A stretch of 41,563 nucleotides of DNA from Halobacteriales archaeon QS_4_69_225 (GCA_003020965.1 PXRL01000025.1:709-42271); one strand, 5' to 3'. Positions 8,103 through 17,262 are shown, counted from the stretch's first letter. A program made the numbers and translations. The notes: generated from the sequence alone by a model not told the origin.

Positions 8103-9839
8103 ATGGCTAGCAAGGTCGAAGGCTGGAAGGACGAGGTCTACGGCGAGGAGGTCCGTGACCACCTCTTCCGGTTCGCCGAGGAGGGGTGGAGCGCCATCCC
8201 CGACGAGGAACACGACGCCTGGTTCGAGCGGTTCAAGTGGTGGGGGCTGTACCACCAGCGGAAGGGTCAGGAGTCGTACTTCATGATGCGCGTCGGGACG
8301 CCGAACGGCCGGATGACGCCCGAACAGCTGCGAGTCGTCGGCGAGATCGCCCGCGACTACGCTACCGGCCCGGTCGACAACCCCGAGTTCGGCGACGCCT
8401 ACTGCGACTGGACGACCCGCCAGTCCATCCAGATGCACTGGATCCAGCTACAGGACGTCCCCGAGATCTTCGAGAAGCTGGAGGCCCACGGCCTCTCGAC
8501 CATCCAGGCCTGCGGCGACTCCTGGCGGAACATCGTCGGCTCGCCGATGGCCGGCCGGGACGCCGACGAGCACATCGACGCCTGGCCCGTCATCAAGGAA
8601 CTCAACGAGACGTTCAAGGGCAACGACGACCACTCCAACCTTCCCCGAAAGTGGAAGGTCGCCGTCACCGGCGACACCCGCGGCTCCGGACAGGCCGAGA
8701 TCAACGACCTCGGCTTCGAGCCCGCGACGAAAGACGGCCGGAAGGGGTTCAACGTGACGGTCGGCGGCGGCCTCTCCCGGAAGGAACCCCGCTTCGCCCG
8801 CGACATCGACGTCTTCGTCACGCCGGACACCCTCCCCGACGTCGCCGGCGGCCTCTCGGCGCTGTTCCGCGACAACGGCGACCGCGACGACCGGTTCAAC
8901 GCCCGCATCAAGTTCCTCGTCGACGAGTGGGGCACCGAGAAGCTCCGGCGCGTCCTCCAGGAGGAGTACGTCGACTTCGAGCTCCCGTCGGCCGGCGAGA
9001 ACCTCCGCGAGGGGTACACCTACAACTCCGGCCGAAGCGACGAGACCGGCGACTACGTCGGCGTCCACGACCAGGTCGACGGCCAGAACTTCGTCGGCCT
9101 CTCCGTGCTCGTCGGCCGCATGGGCGCCGAAGACGTCATCGAGTTGGCCGACCTCGCCGAGAAGTACGGCTCCGAGCTGGTCGGGCTGACCCAGCGGCAG
9201 AACATCGTCGTCGCCGACATCGCCGACGAGGACCTCGACGAGTTCCTCGCCGAGGACCTCCTGGAGCACTACTCGCCGGACCCCCACCCGTTCATGCGGG
9301 GCTCCATCGCCTGCACCGGCACGGAGTACTGCTCGCTGTCCATCGTCGAGACGAAAAACCGGATGGTCCGCTACGCGCGGTGGCTGAAGAACAACGTCGA
9401 GCTGCCCGAGGGCCTCACGGACTTCCACATCCACCTGTCGGGCTGTACGGCCTCCTGTGCCCAGCCGCAGATCGCCGACATCTCGCTGCGCGGCATGAAG
9501 ACCCGCAAGGACGGCGAGCCGGTCGAGGCGTTCGACATCGGCCTCGGCGGCGGCCTCGGCGAGAACCCGCAGTTCGCCGACTGGGTCGAGATGCGCGTCG
9601 CCGCCGACGAGGTGCCCGGCTACATCGAGAACCTGCTGGGCATCTACGAGGAACGCCGCGACGAGGGCGAATCCTTCCGCGAGTTCATCGCCCGCCACAC
9701 CGACGACGAGCTCAACGGCCTCGCCGAGCCCGAGGAGACCTCCTACGAGGACCCCTACCTCGGCAACACGAAGCTGACGTGGTATCCCTACGCCGACGAC
9801 AGCGACATGGACGCCGCGCCGACGCCGGCCGACGACTGA
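8103..9839 (+). CDS. nirA: Ferredoxin-dependent nitrite/sulfite reductase (siroheme)
   Basis: This 578-aa cytoplasmic enzyme reduces nitrite to ammonia (or sulfite to sulfide) in six-electron steps using siroheme and a [4Fe-4S] cluster. Two ferredoxin-like half domains precede two siroheme domains. The cluster/siroheme cysteines are C404 and C410 in CTGTEYC and C448 and C452 in GCTASC; CDWTTRQSIQMHWI is the usual substrate-side motif. Length fits the haloarchaeal assimilatory NirA/NasD type. A TATA-like TTTATGA (8072-8078) is 27 nt before the ATG. No nitrate reductase or transporter is next to it, so nitrite against sulfite preference rests on family resemblance only. Confidence 0.88.
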   Translation: MASKVEGWKDEVYGEEVRDHLFRFAEEGWSAIPDEEHDAWFERFKWWGLYHQRKGQESYFMMRVGTPNGRMTPEQLRVVGEIARDYATGPVDNPEFGDAYCDWTTRQSIQMHWIQLQDVPEIFEKLEAHGLSTIQACGDSWRNIVGSPMAGRDADEHIDAWPVIKELNETFKGNDDHSNLPRKWKVAVTGDTRGSGQAEINDLGFEPATKDGRKGFNVTVGGGLSRKEPRFARDIDVFVTPDTLPDVAGGLSALFRDNGDRDDRFNARIKFLVDEWGTEKLRRVLQEEYVDFELPSAGENLREGYTYNSGRSDETGDYVGVHDQVDGQNFVGLSVLVGRMGAEDVIELADLAEKYGSELVGLTQRQNIVVADIADEDLDEFLAEDLLEHYSPDPHPFMRGSIACTGTEYCSLSIVETKNRMVRYARWLKNNVELPEGLTDFHIHLSGCTASCAQPQIADISLRGMKTRKDGEPVEAFDIGLGGGLGENPQFADWVEMRVAADEVPGYIENLLGIYEERRDEGESFREFIARHTDDELNGLAEPEETSYEDPYLGNTKLTWYPYADDSDMDAAPTPADD

Positions 9840-9925
9840 GCGGCCCGACCCGACCCGCGCCGGCTGCCACCCGGACGCGGCGGCTCCGGGCGCAGTATTA
9901 TCATTCTCGCTCCCGAAGCGAAAGC

Positions 9926-10123
9926 ATGCCCGGACACCGGTGTCCGGGCTGCGACGTCGCCATGGAACGGGTCGACTACTCCACCGCCGACGCAGCCGGC
10001 GCGACGGCCCGTGCGCGCATCGACGACCCCCGGGAGTCAGGTACGCTCGGCGTCGGCGGGAAGACGTATTTAGAGGCGTATCTCTGTGCGGACTGCGGGC
10101 TGGTGCGGTTCTACGCTGACTGA
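9926..10123 (+). CDS. Small zinc-ribbon protein
   Basis: This 65-aa protein starts MPGHRCPGCDVAMERVDYST and ends YLCADCGLVRFYAD. The CPGC and CADC pairs near the two ends form a classic zinc ribbon. The middle (GTLGVGGKTYLEAYLC) is a beta-rich linker. Proteins of this type are widespread in haloarchaea without a defined role. It is separate from nirA (86 bp gap) and has AT-rich sequence (ATTATCATTCTCG) upstream that could supply a promoter. Confidence 0.7.
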   Translation: MPGHRCPGCDVAMERVDYSTADAAGATARARIDDPRESGTLGVGGKTYLEAYLCADCGLVRFYAD

Positions 10124-10201
10124 CCGTCGCCCGCCCCCACGGATTCCGCCGCCAGCCCGGCTGTTTAATCCGTGGAGACGCTACGGGAGACGAAACCACA
10201 G

Positions 10202-11467
10202 ATGTCGGACACCGACCGACCGCACGACGTCGTCGTCTGGGGCGCCACCGGCGTCGCTGGCGGGCTCGTCGCGGAGTACCTCGCCGAGCGGTACGACCCC
10301 GAGGAGCTGGCGCTGGCGCTCGGCGGCCGCGACGCCGACCGCCTCGACGCGCTAGCGGCGGACCTCGCCGAGACCAACGACCGGCCGCCGATTCCGACGG
10401 TCGTCGGCGACGCGACCGACCCCGAGAGCCTCCGGGCGCTCGCCCGCGATACCCGCGTCGTCTGTACGACCGTCGGCCCGTACACCACCTACGGGACGCC
10501 GCTGGTCGAGGCGTGTATCGACGCCGGCACCGACTACTGCGACCTGACGGGGGAGGTCAACTGGGTCCGGGAGACCGTCGACCGGTTCCACGGGGCGGCC
10601 GTCGACGCCGGAGCCCGGGTCGTCCACAGCTGTGGCTTCGACTCCGTGCCCGCGGATCTCGGCACCGCGCTCGTCCAGTCCCGCGCGAGGGAGGCGTTCG
10701 ACGCGCCCTGCGAGACGGTCCGGATCCACCTCGAGGACGGCGACGGCGGCGTCAGCGGCGGCACGTTGGCCAGCTTCGCCGAGCTGTTCGACGCGGCCTC
10801 CTCGGACCCGGTGGTCCGGCAGACGCTCCGCAACCCGTACTCGCTGGCGCCGCCCGGCGAGCGCGACGGCGTCGACGGCGGGATGCAGCGGCTCCCCCGG
10901 GCCGACCGCGACAAAGAGGTCTGGACCGCCCCCTCGCCGATGGCGCCGGTGAACGAACGGGTCGTCCGGCGGAGCAACGCCCTGCTCGGCTACCCGTGGG
11001 GCCGGGAGTTCCGCTGCACGGAGGTGGTCGACACCGGCCGCGGACTACCGGGGGCCGCCGCCGCGACCCTCGCCACCGGCGGGCTCGGGCTGTTCGCCGC
11101 CGCCATGTCCGTCGATCCGGTGCGGACGGGGCTCCGGCGGTTCGTCTTCCCCGACCCCGGCGAGGGGCCGAGCGGGGATCAGGCGGAACACGGCCACTTC
11201 ACCGTCCGCGTCGTGGGCCGCGGGACGGCGCCGGACGGCCGCTTCGCTGTCGAGGCGGTCGTCGGGGCGGACCTGGACCCGGGCTACGGCGCGACGGCGC
11301 GCATGCTCGGGGAGTCCGCGATGTGCCTGCTCCGCGACGAGACCGACTCGCCGCTGGACGGCGGCGTCCTGACGCCCGCCTCGGCGATCGGCGTCCCGCT
11401 GGCCGAGCGGCTCCAGGAGGCCGGCTTCACCGCCGGCGTCGACGAGGCCGCGACCGGCCTCGAGTAG
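10202..11467 (+). CDS. Saccharopine dehydrogenase-like / trans-acting enoyl reductase family protein
   Basis: This is a 421-aa oxidoreductase. The N-terminal Rossmann fold has HDVVVWGATGVAGGLVAEYL (residues about 8-27) for NAD(P) binding, followed by GRDADRL and the family stretch CTTVGPYTTYGTPLVEAC, YCDLTGE and HSCGFDSVPADLG. These are hallmarks of the saccharopine dehydrogenase NADP-binding family that includes mycobacterial trans-acting enoyl reductases. The substrate in haloarchaea is unknown; lipid or isoprenoid reduction is a guess. A TATA-like GTTTAATC (10163-10170) lies about 35 nt before the chosen ATG, so a longer start at 10172 is unlikely. Confidence 0.8.
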   Translation: MSDTDRPHDVVVWGATGVAGGLVAEYLAERYDPEELALALGGRDADRLDALAADLAETNDRPPIPTVVGDATDPESLRALARDTRVVCTTVGPYTTYGTPLVEACIDAGTDYCDLTGEVNWVRETVDRFHGAAVDAGARVVHSCGFDSVPADLGTALVQSRAREAFDAPCETVRIHLEDGDGGVSGGTLASFAELFDAASSDPVVRQTLRNPYSLAPPGERDGVDGGMQRLPRADRDKEVWTAPSPMAPVNERVVRRSNALLGYPWGREFRCTEVVDTGRGLPGAAAATLATGGLGLFAAAMSVDPVRTGLRRFVFPDPGEGPSGDQAEHGHFTVRVVGRGTAPDGRFAVEAVVGADLDPGYGATARMLGESAMCLLRDETDSPLDGGVLTPASAIGVPLAERLQEAGFTAGVDEAATGLE

Positions 11468-11526
11468 CCGCCGGCCGCCGCGGGCGCGGACCGCCACTAT
11501 AATAGCGCCCGTGCCGTACGGAAGTC

Positions 11527-12636
11527 ATGGACGACCGCGTGCGCGAACACGCCGAGGTGTTGGTCGACTGGAGCGCGCGCGTCGACCCCGGCGACGACGT
11601 CGTGGTCGGCGTCGCGGAGGGCGCCCACGAGCTGGCCGTCGCCGTCGCCGAGAAGCTCGGCGCCGTCGGCGCCAACATCGTGACGACGTACGACTCCGCG
11701 GAGGCCTCGCGGGCCTACCTTCGGGCCCACGACGACGACTTCGGGACCGGCGACCACGAGCTGGCCCTCTACGAGCAGGCCGACGTCGTCCTCCGGCTCG
11801 GCGGCGGCCGGAACACGACCGCCCTCGCCGACGTCGCAGGCGACACCCGACAGGGCTACTCGCGGGCCCGGACCGACCTCCGGGAGGCCCGGATGGCGAC
11901 GGACTGGGTGTCGACGGTCCACCCGACCCGGAGTCTCGCCCAGCAGGCCGGCATGGCCCTCGCGGAATACCGCGAGTTCGTCTACGACGCCGTCCTGCGG
12001 GACTGGGAGGCGCTGGCGGAGAGGATGGCCCAGATGAAGGCGATTCTCGACGAGGGCTCGGAGGTGCGCCTCGTCACCGAGCGGGACGGCCGGCCCGACA
12101 CCGACGTCACGATGTCGGTCGACGGCCGGACGGCGGTCAACTCCGCGGCGTCGGTCGCCTACGACTCCCACAACCTCCCGTCCGGGGAGGTGTTCACCGC
12201 GCCGTACGACGCGGAGGGCGAGGTGTTCTTCGACGTGCCGATGATCATCAACTCGACGCGAGTCCAGGGGGTCCACCTGACCTTCGAAGACGGCGAGGTG
12301 GTCGATTACGCCGCCGAGCAGGGCGAGACGGCCGTCGGCGACGTTCTCGACACCGACGCGGGCGCCCAGCGGCTCGGCGAACTCGGCGTCGGCATGAACC
12401 GCGGCATCGACCGCGTCACCGACAACATCCTCTTCGACGAGAAGATGGGCGACACCGTCCACATGGCGCTCGGCCGGGCCTACGACGCGAACCTCCCCGA
12501 CGGCGAGTCGGGCAACGACTCCGCCGTCCACGTCGACATGATCACCGACGTCTCGGCCGACTCGCGGCTGGAGGTCGACGGCGAAACCGTCCAGCGGGAC
12601 GGGACGTTCCGGTTCGAAGAAGGCTTCGAGGAGTAG
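11527..12636 (+). CDS. Aminopeptidase, M29 (AmpS/AmpT-like) family
   Basis: This 369-aa cytoplasmic metallopeptidase removes N-terminal amino acids. The M29 metal ligands can be placed: Glu in NLPSGEVFTAP, His and Tyr in VHMALGRAY, and His and Asp in VHVDMI near the C-terminus. Length matches the family (about 370-410 aa). The ATG follows a TATA-like CTATAATAG (11497-11505). The end of the gene (GAGGAGTAG) is the first unit of a 64-bp tandem repeat that runs into the intergenic region. Confidence 0.87.
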   Translation: MDDRVREHAEVLVDWSARVDPGDDVVVGVAEGAHELAVAVAEKLGAVGANIVTTYDSAEASRAYLRAHDDDFGTGDHELALYEQADVVLRLGGGRNTTALADVAGDTRQGYSRARTDLREARMATDWVSTVHPTRSLAQQAGMALAEYREFVYDAVLRDWEALAERMAQMKAILDEGSEVRLVTERDGRPDTDVTMSVDGRTAVNSAASVAYDSHNLPSGEVFTAPYDAEGEVFFDVPMIINSTRVQGVHLTFEDGEVVDYAAEQGETAVGDVLDTDAGAQRLGELGVGMNRGIDRVTDNILFDEKMGDTVHMALGRAYDANLPDGESGNDSAVHVDMITDVSADSRLEVDGETVQRDGTFRFEEGFEE

Positions 12637-12764
12637 CGTTGTCGAACGCAGTGAGACAACGGATACCGAGCGGGGAGCGATAGCGACCCGCGAGGAGTAG
12701 CGTTGCCGAATACAGTGAGACAACGGATGCCGAGCGGGGAGCTACAGCGACCCGCGAGGCGTAG
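12631..12764. repeat. 64-bp tandem duplication after the aminopeptidase gene
   Basis: The unit starting GAGTAGCGTTG at 12631 recurs at 12695 with a few changes (GTCGAACGC against GCCGAATAC), and a third copy begins at 12759 (GCGTAG). The first copy contains the aminopeptidase stop codon, so the duplication copied the gene's last bases into the spacer. GAGCGGGGAGC and TAGCGACCCGCGAGG recur in both units. Confidence 0.75.
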
Positions 12765-12792
12765 TCGTCGCCGGACGGCTCGGCCGCGGTGG

Positions 12793-13419
12793 CTACCACT
12801 CGACGGCGAACCCGAGCGTCTCGCGGTCGGCCGTCGCCGCCCGGTACTCCCGTTCGGTGATCGTGAAGCGGTGCTGGTCGGTCACCTCGCCGTCGGGCCG
12901 CGGGGAGTGCTGTCGCAACAGCCCCTCGTGTCGGCCACCGTACCGCTCGACGTACTTCTCGATCATCCGCCGGGAGGGCTCGTTGCCCGCCGCGCAGGTG
13001 GTGTAGTACGCCTCGAGGTCGTAGGTCTCGAAGGTCAACTCGACGAAGGCCGACGCCCGCTCGAGGCCGTACTCGTTGCCCCAGTACTCCCGGGCGAGGA
13101 CGATTCCGGAGCCAGCGCGGCGGGCCTCCCACTCGGGGGTGTAGGCCGTCGTCCCAACGATTGCGTCGTCGCTCCGCCGCCGGAGCAGGTAGCGGGCGCT
13201 CTCGCCGTCGGCCCACTTTCGCTCGGCGGCGTCGACGAACGCGACGACCTCGTCGAGGCGCTCGAAGCGGAACCAGGGCATGTGCTCGGTCGCGGCGCCC
13301 CGCCAGTCGTCGCGAGCGACGAACTCGTAGAACTCGAAGGGGTCGACGCGTTCGTCGAACCGTTCGAAGGCAAGTCTATCCGTCTCGATTCGGTCCGGAA
13401 AGAGTCTCTCTCCCGTCAT
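12793..13419 (-). CDS. GNAT family N-acetyltransferase (RimJ/RimL-like)
   Basis: This is a 208-aa acetyltransferase. It starts with the RimJ/RimL pattern ETDRLAFERFDE. The core follows the GNAT order: VGTTAYTPEWEARRAGSGIV (beta4), YWGNEYGLERASAFVELTF (the CoA pyrophosphate-binding helix region) and CAAGNEPSRRMIEKY, the asparagine motif typical of N-terminal or small-molecule acetyltransferases. Acetyl-CoA is the donor; the acceptor is unknown. It is convergent with the aminopeptidase gene, and the tandem repeat lies between the two stops. Confidence 0.82.
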   Translation of the reverse strand: MTGERLFPDRIETDRLAFERFDERVDPFEFYEFVARDDWRGAATEHMPWFRFERLDEVVAFVDAAERKWADGESARYLLRRRSDDAIVGTTAYTPEWEARRAGSGIVLAREYWGNEYGLERASAFVELTFETYDLEAYYTTCAAGNEPSRRMIEKYVERYGGRHEGLLRQHSPRPDGEVTDQHRFTITEREYRAATADRETLGFAVEW

Positions 13420-13604
13420 GGTCGTGCCGGGTCGCGGCCGGCGACCGGTCGGAGGGTGCTGCGGCTCCGACCCGGGAGATGCACACGCGTGGTGACACAG
13501 TCCACCGAGTTGTATCTTTCCAACGCGGGACGTCGTCTGCGGGTGGGCCTCCGTGTCGCCCCGTCACCTCTCCCACCACTCGCTGCGCTCCCGTGTCGTC
13601 GCTC

Positions 13605-13736
13605 TCCACGTCGCTCCTCCCGCTCGCTTCATTACGAGGCCTCTCTCGCTATGCTCGCTCGGCCTCGCTGCGCGAGCGGTCGGCCCCGTTCGAGTTCCCG
13701 TCCGACGCCGGCTGACCGGCCGGCTCTCGCGTAACT
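13605..13736 (-). repeat. Dispersed intergenic repeat, copy A
   Basis: On the minus strand this begins GTTACGCGAGAGCCGGCCGG, continues GTCAGCCGGCGTCGG, then AACTCGAACGGGGCCGACCG and a run of GAGCGAG-type repeats. The same order occurs at 16937, 17021, 23452 and 28034. It lies just downstream of the rnpB 3' end. The 13420-13604 stretch before it shows no gene. Confidence 0.6.
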
Positions 13737-13751
13737 ACACACGGCCCGTCG

Positions 13752-14191
13752 GACGGCTGAGGATAGTAAGCCCCCTTCTGTTTCGACCCGGCATTCGGCT
13801 GAGCGCCCGCCGCGTCTCCGGGCTACCTGTGGCGGCGGGCTTGCACCGGTGAGGATTCGCCGTTCCACCCGTTCCCGCCCGTTAGCGGCACGGCCGCCCG
13901 GCTCGCGGCTCTCGCCGCTCGCACATTGGCGGCAGAGCCGCCCGACCCTCGGCGGGTTAGCTCCCTTCCCTCGCGGGTCGGTTCGCGCGCCCGCGGCGGG
14001 GCCACGAGCGCCACGGGCCGCCGGTGGCGGCCCGTGCGCCTCATCGGTCGGGGCGGGGGGTCTCGTTTCTGTTCCAGCGCCAGCGGTCTCCCGCTCCGGG
14101 CTTGCGCCCGGTCACCTGCCCGGAGGGTGGGGGGACTTTCCTCATGGGCGCGCCAGGGGCACGCCCACGGGAGCCGGGCTTCCTCTGCCGG
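13752..14191 (-). ncRNA. rnpB: RNase P RNA (archaeal type A)
   Basis: This is the catalytic RNA that removes tRNA 5' leaders, about 440 nt. On the minus strand it contains the universal CR-I/P4 sequence GAGGAAAGTCCCCCCACC and near the 3' end the P4 partner ACAGAAGGGGGCTTACTA. The ends pair as helix P1: CGGCAGAGG (14182-14190) with CCTCAGCCG (13754-13762), one mismatch. A TATA-like CTTAAC (14214-14219) is 26 nt before the inferred 5' end and overlaps the stop of the pncB gene upstream. Boundaries are good to a few bases at each end. Confidence 0.92.
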
Positions 14192-14214
14192 CTCTCGCTA
14201 CGCCGGTCCGTCTG

Positions 14215-15360
14215 TTAAGCCGTTCGGTGCGCCCGGAAGCCGACCCGCTCGGCGTCGGCCGCCGCGCGGTCGGCGGCCGCCTCGAGGTCGAACGACGCGA
14301 CCACCTCGCCGTCCCGCACCACCGGCTCCATGAGTGGCTCGCCGTCCGCCGGACCGCCCTCGTTCGCCCGGGCGACGTGGTGGCCGCCGTCCGGCGTCCG
14401 GTAGACGGCCTTTCGGCCGGAGAGTTTCCCGCGCTTCGCGACCGGCTCGCCGTCGACCTCGACGAGATCGAGGGCGAAGTCGACCGGATCGGCGTCGGTC
14501 ACGTGGCTGCCGACGCCGAAGCCGTCGACGACGTCGCGCAGTTCGCGCATCGTCGTCGGCGTGAGGCCGCCGCTGACGAGCACGTCGACGTCCTCGAAGC
14601 CCGCCTCCTCGAGCGTCCAGCGCGTCTCGCGGACGATGTGCCGGAAGTCGCCCCGCCGGGAGCCGGTGGTGTCGAGCCGGACGCCGTCGAATCCGAGTTC
14701 GGCGGCCCGCAGTGCCTCGTCGGTCTCGTCGGCGTAGGTGTCGCACAGCGCGACCCGGGCGACGTCCTCGTCGACGGCCTCGTCGAAGGCCCGCCAGGCG
14801 TCCTCCTGGTTGCCGGGTCCGAAGCAGATCACCAGCGCGTGCGGCATCGTCCCCGACGGCTCGCGGTCCATGAGGTCGCCGGCGGCGACGTGAGAGAAGC
14901 CGTCGAAGCCGGCGAGCACCGCCGACCGGTCGACGATTCCGGCGATCGAAGGGTGGACGTGACGGGCGCCGAAGCTGAACACCGGCGTCTCCGGGGCGGC
15001 CCGGCGGGCCTCCAGCGCCGCCGTCGCCATCCCCGTCGGCTGGGAGAGAAATCCCAGAAGCGACGTCTCCAGCCGGCAGAACTCCAGGTACGGCCCCTCG
15101 ATCCGCATCACGGGCCCGCCGTCGAACAGCGTCCCCTCCGGCAGCGCGTCGACGTCGACCGACCGGCCCGCGAGCAGGCCCGCGGCGTCGGTCAGCCCGG
15201 CGAACAGCTCGAACGCGCCGGTCGGAAACTGGTCGGCGGTCACCTCGGCGACGACGTCGGGGTTGCGGCCGGCGTGCTCCAGGGCCTCCTCGGTCCGCAG
15301 GAAGTACGCGTCCGTCGCCCGCCCCTCGGCGATGGCCTCGTCGGGAACGACATCGAACAT
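14215..15360 (-). CDS. pncB: Nicotinate phosphoribosyltransferase
   Basis: This 381-aa enzyme converts nicotinate and PRPP to nicotinate mononucleotide in NAD salvage. It matches the archaeal/short type: FLRTEEALE near the N-terminus, the FCRLETSLLGFLSQPTGMAT helix region, FGARHVHP (substrate site), VALCDTYADETDEAL, VRLDTTGSRRGDF and the phosphate-binding VLVSGGLTPTTMRELRDVVD followed by GFGVGSHVTDADP. A CTTTTCCG element about 27 nt upstream of the ATG is a possible TATA box. A nicotinamidase-like gene lies 2 kb away at 17317, which fits a shared salvage role. Confidence 0.9.
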   Translation of the reverse strand: MFDVVPDEAIAEGRATDAYFLRTEEALEHAGRNPDVVAEVTADQFPTGAFELFAGLTDAAGLLAGRSVDVDALPEGTLFDGGPVMRIEGPYLEFCRLETSLLGFLSQPTGMATAALEARRAAPETPVFSFGARHVHPSIAGIVDRSAVLAGFDGFSHVAAGDLMDREPSGTMPHALVICFGPGNQEDAWRAFDEAVDEDVARVALCDTYADETDEALRAAELGFDGVRLDTTGSRRGDFRHIVRETRWTLEEAGFEDVDVLVSGGLTPTTMRELRDVVDGFGVGSHVTDADPVDFALDLVEVDGEPVAKRGKLSGRKAVYRTPDGGHHVARANEGGPADGEPLMEPVVRDGEVVASFDLEAAADRAAADAERVGFRAHRTA

Positions 15361-15391
15361 ACCGACACGACGGCCGGCGGGTCGGAAAAGG

Positions 15392-16885
15392 CTACGCCCT
15401 CGCCCCTGCCGCCGCCGGCGCCGGTCCGGGCCCGGGTGCCGTCGCGGCCGTCGCGGCCGGTGCCGGCGCCGGCGCGTACACCTCCGACAGCCCCTCGACG
15501 GTCGGCGCCTTCACGACGGTGAGGCTGGCGCCGTCCCGACGGACCCACACCGCGCCGTCGAACGGCCCGTCGTCGAACGTCCAGATCGTCTCGCCGCCGA
15601 CGGTCCGGGGGCGGCCGCCCCAGTGCTCCAGCACCCGCTCGTGGCCGCGCTCGAACTCGGAGGCGTCGGCCGGGTCCCGGAAGGTCACGTTCCAGACGTA
15701 GGCCGTCTCGTCGCCGCGTTCGTAGGCGTGGAGCCGGTCGGCGTACCAGCCGTCGGCGTACCGGACGTCGTAGGTGAACGGTCGCTCGGGGTCGAGACGG
15801 CCGTTCTCGAGGTTGACGAACGCCGAGCGGTCGACCACCGACCGGTTCGGGGCGTAGTCGTCCCGGAAGGTGTAGGCGAACATCGACGCCAGCCCCGCCT
15901 GCCCGACGGTTGCGCCGGCGGGCTCGCCGCCGACGGTCACCCGGTTCCAGGACCGGTCGCTGCGGTCCGACAGCGTCGCCTCGCCGTCGCCGCCGGTCCC
16001 GTACGTCGCCGGCTCGACGACCGCCGCGCTCGTCGCCGGCGGGTCGTCGTACATCGCGTCGACGGCGTCCCAGCCGCCGCGCTGGCGGTGGTGCCGGACG
16101 AACGACGGCCCCTCGGCGTACGGGAAGAAGCCGACGTAGTAGACGCCGAAGTGAAAGTCCTCGCCGACGGCGCCGCCGGAGCCGGAGCCGCCGTCCGTGC
16201 CGACGCAGTTCCACTCGCTTCCGCACCGCCGCTCGTAGGCCTGCTGGACGACGAGGGCGTCGCCCTCGACGAGACCGTTCCGTGCGTTGACCCCGTCGAG
16301 GGTCGACTGGTTGCCGACCGTCGAGAGGTCGAAGTGCTGGTCCTGGAGGGCGTGGTCCAGCTCGTGGGCGAGGGTGAGCTCGTCGCCGAGCGTCGCCGGC
16401 TCGGACTCGCTGACGAGGACGATGTCGCCCGACCCCGGCCGGTAGAAGCCGAGGACGTTGTCGCCGCGGTTGTCCCGCCGGACCTCGCGGACGTCCTCGT
16501 CGGGGCCGACGAGGAACAGAGCCTCGAACTGTGCGTTGTCGACCGTTCGCTCGGCCCCGCTGCCGTTTTCGACCGTGATGCCGCCGTACTCCTCCCGGTA
16601 CTCCTCGCGAGTGACGAGCTCGACCTCGACGTCCTGTTTGAACTCCAGTCCCCGCAGCGTCTCGACGCGGGCCATCGCCCGGTCGACGACCGCCTCCAGC
16701 TCCGCGTCGGTGAGCCCGTCGGCGGCGTCGACGTCGAGGCCGCCGTCGGGCGTCGCTCCGGGGTCGGCCGACACCGCCGGTTCCGACTCGGGCTCCGACG
16801 ACACCGCCGGCTGGTAGCCGGCCGAACAGCCTGCCAGAACCAGCACGGCGACGAGGGCGACCGCCGCGACCGGACGTGTCTCCAT
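15392..16885 (-). CDS. Hvo_1808-type surface lipoprotein
   Basis: This is a 497-aa exported protein. The signal peptide ends in a lipobox (VAVLVLAGCSAG), so the mature N-terminal Cys is probably lipid-anchored. A motif TLAHELDHALQDQHFDLST resembles a zinc-peptidase HExxH helix but reads HELDH with neighbouring acidic residues, so peptidase activity is possible. I recognise the architecture as the haloarchaeal Hvo_1808 surface-protein family. The tail is Pro/Ala-rich (APAPAPAATAATAPGPGPAP). I chose the ATG at 16883-16885 over a GTG at 16903, because a TATA-like AACTTATCC sits about 27-35 nt before the ATG. Confidence 0.8.
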   Translation of the reverse strand: METRPVAAVALVAVLVLAGCSAGYQPAVSSEPESEPAVSADPGATPDGGLDVDAADGLTDAELEAVVDRAMARVETLRGLEFKQDVEVELVTREEYREEYGGITVENGSGAERTVDNAQFEALFLVGPDEDVREVRRDNRGDNVLGFYRPGSGDIVLVSESEPATLGDELTLAHELDHALQDQHFDLSTVGNQSTLDGVNARNGLVEGDALVVQQAYERRCGSEWNCVGTDGGSGSGGAVGEDFHFGVYYVGFFPYAEGPSFVRHHRQRGGWDAVDAMYDDPPATSAAVVEPATYGTGGDGEATLSDRSDRSWNRVTVGGEPAGATVGQAGLASMFAYTFRDDYAPNRSVVDRSAFVNLENGRLDPERPFTYDVRYADGWYADRLHAYERGDETAYVWNVTFRDPADASEFERGHERVLEHWGGRPRTVGGETIWTFDDGPFDGAVWVRRDGASLTVVKAPTVEGLSEVYAPAPAPAATAATAPGPGPAPAAAGARA

Positions 16886-16936
16886 CACCAGAGGGGAGGG
16901 CACCGACGCGGATAAGTTCCCGGAGTCGCCGCCTGG

Positions 16937-16992
16937 TGTTTACTCAAGCAGGAGCCGGCCGGTCAGCCGGCGTCGGGTGGGAACTCGAACGG
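16937..16992 (+). repeat. Dispersed intergenic repeat, copy B (short)
   Basis: TTTACTCAAGCAGGAGCCGG then CCGGTCAGCCGGCGTCGGGT and GGGAACTCGAACGG. This is the head of the repeat seen at 13605 and 28034, here cut after about 56 bp and followed directly by copy C. Confidence 0.6.
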
Positions 16993-17020
16993 ACCGGCGC
17001 GTAGCCCGCCGCCACGGGCG

Positions 17021-17262
17021 GTACCTCAGCCGGCCGGTCAGCCGGCGCCGGGGGACCTCGAACGGGGCCGACCGCTCGCGGAGCGAGCCGACGCAAGCAG
17101 CGAGGGAGCCGACGGCTCCCTCGGGCAGTCGGCGCCGTGCGCCGACGACCGCGAGGGACCGGAGGTCCCTCGGCCCGCTCGCGCGGCACCGCCGCGCGAG
17201 GACACCGCAGCGAAGCGAGGAGCGTCGTTCGGAAGACCTCCGGTCTTCTCTCCTAACCGAAC
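17021..17262 (+). repeat. Dispersed intergenic repeat, copy C (long)
   Basis: It starts CTCAGCCGGCCGGTCAGCCG and runs through CTCGAACGGGGCCGACCGCT and CGCGGAGCGAGCC, then through GAGG/GAGC-rich inverted segments (for example GAGGGAGCCGACGGCTCCCTC, a perfect palindrome near 17101-17121) to TCGTTCGGAAGACC. No gene is seen between 16886 and 17316. The sequence is rich in short hairpins. Confidence 0.55.

Noticed and set aside
8448..10199. Long minus-strand frame opposite the nitrite/sulfite reductase gene
   Set aside because: Mirror of the real gene's codon bias; no start signal or family motif.
13849..15522. Plus-strand frame across RNase P RNA and the pncB antisense
   Set aside because: It covers a structured RNA gene and the antisense of pncB; the translation is low-complexity.
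16950..17260. CRISPR-like array
   Set aside because: The repeats are palindromic filler and two unequal copies of a dispersed element, with no regular spacing or unique spacers.
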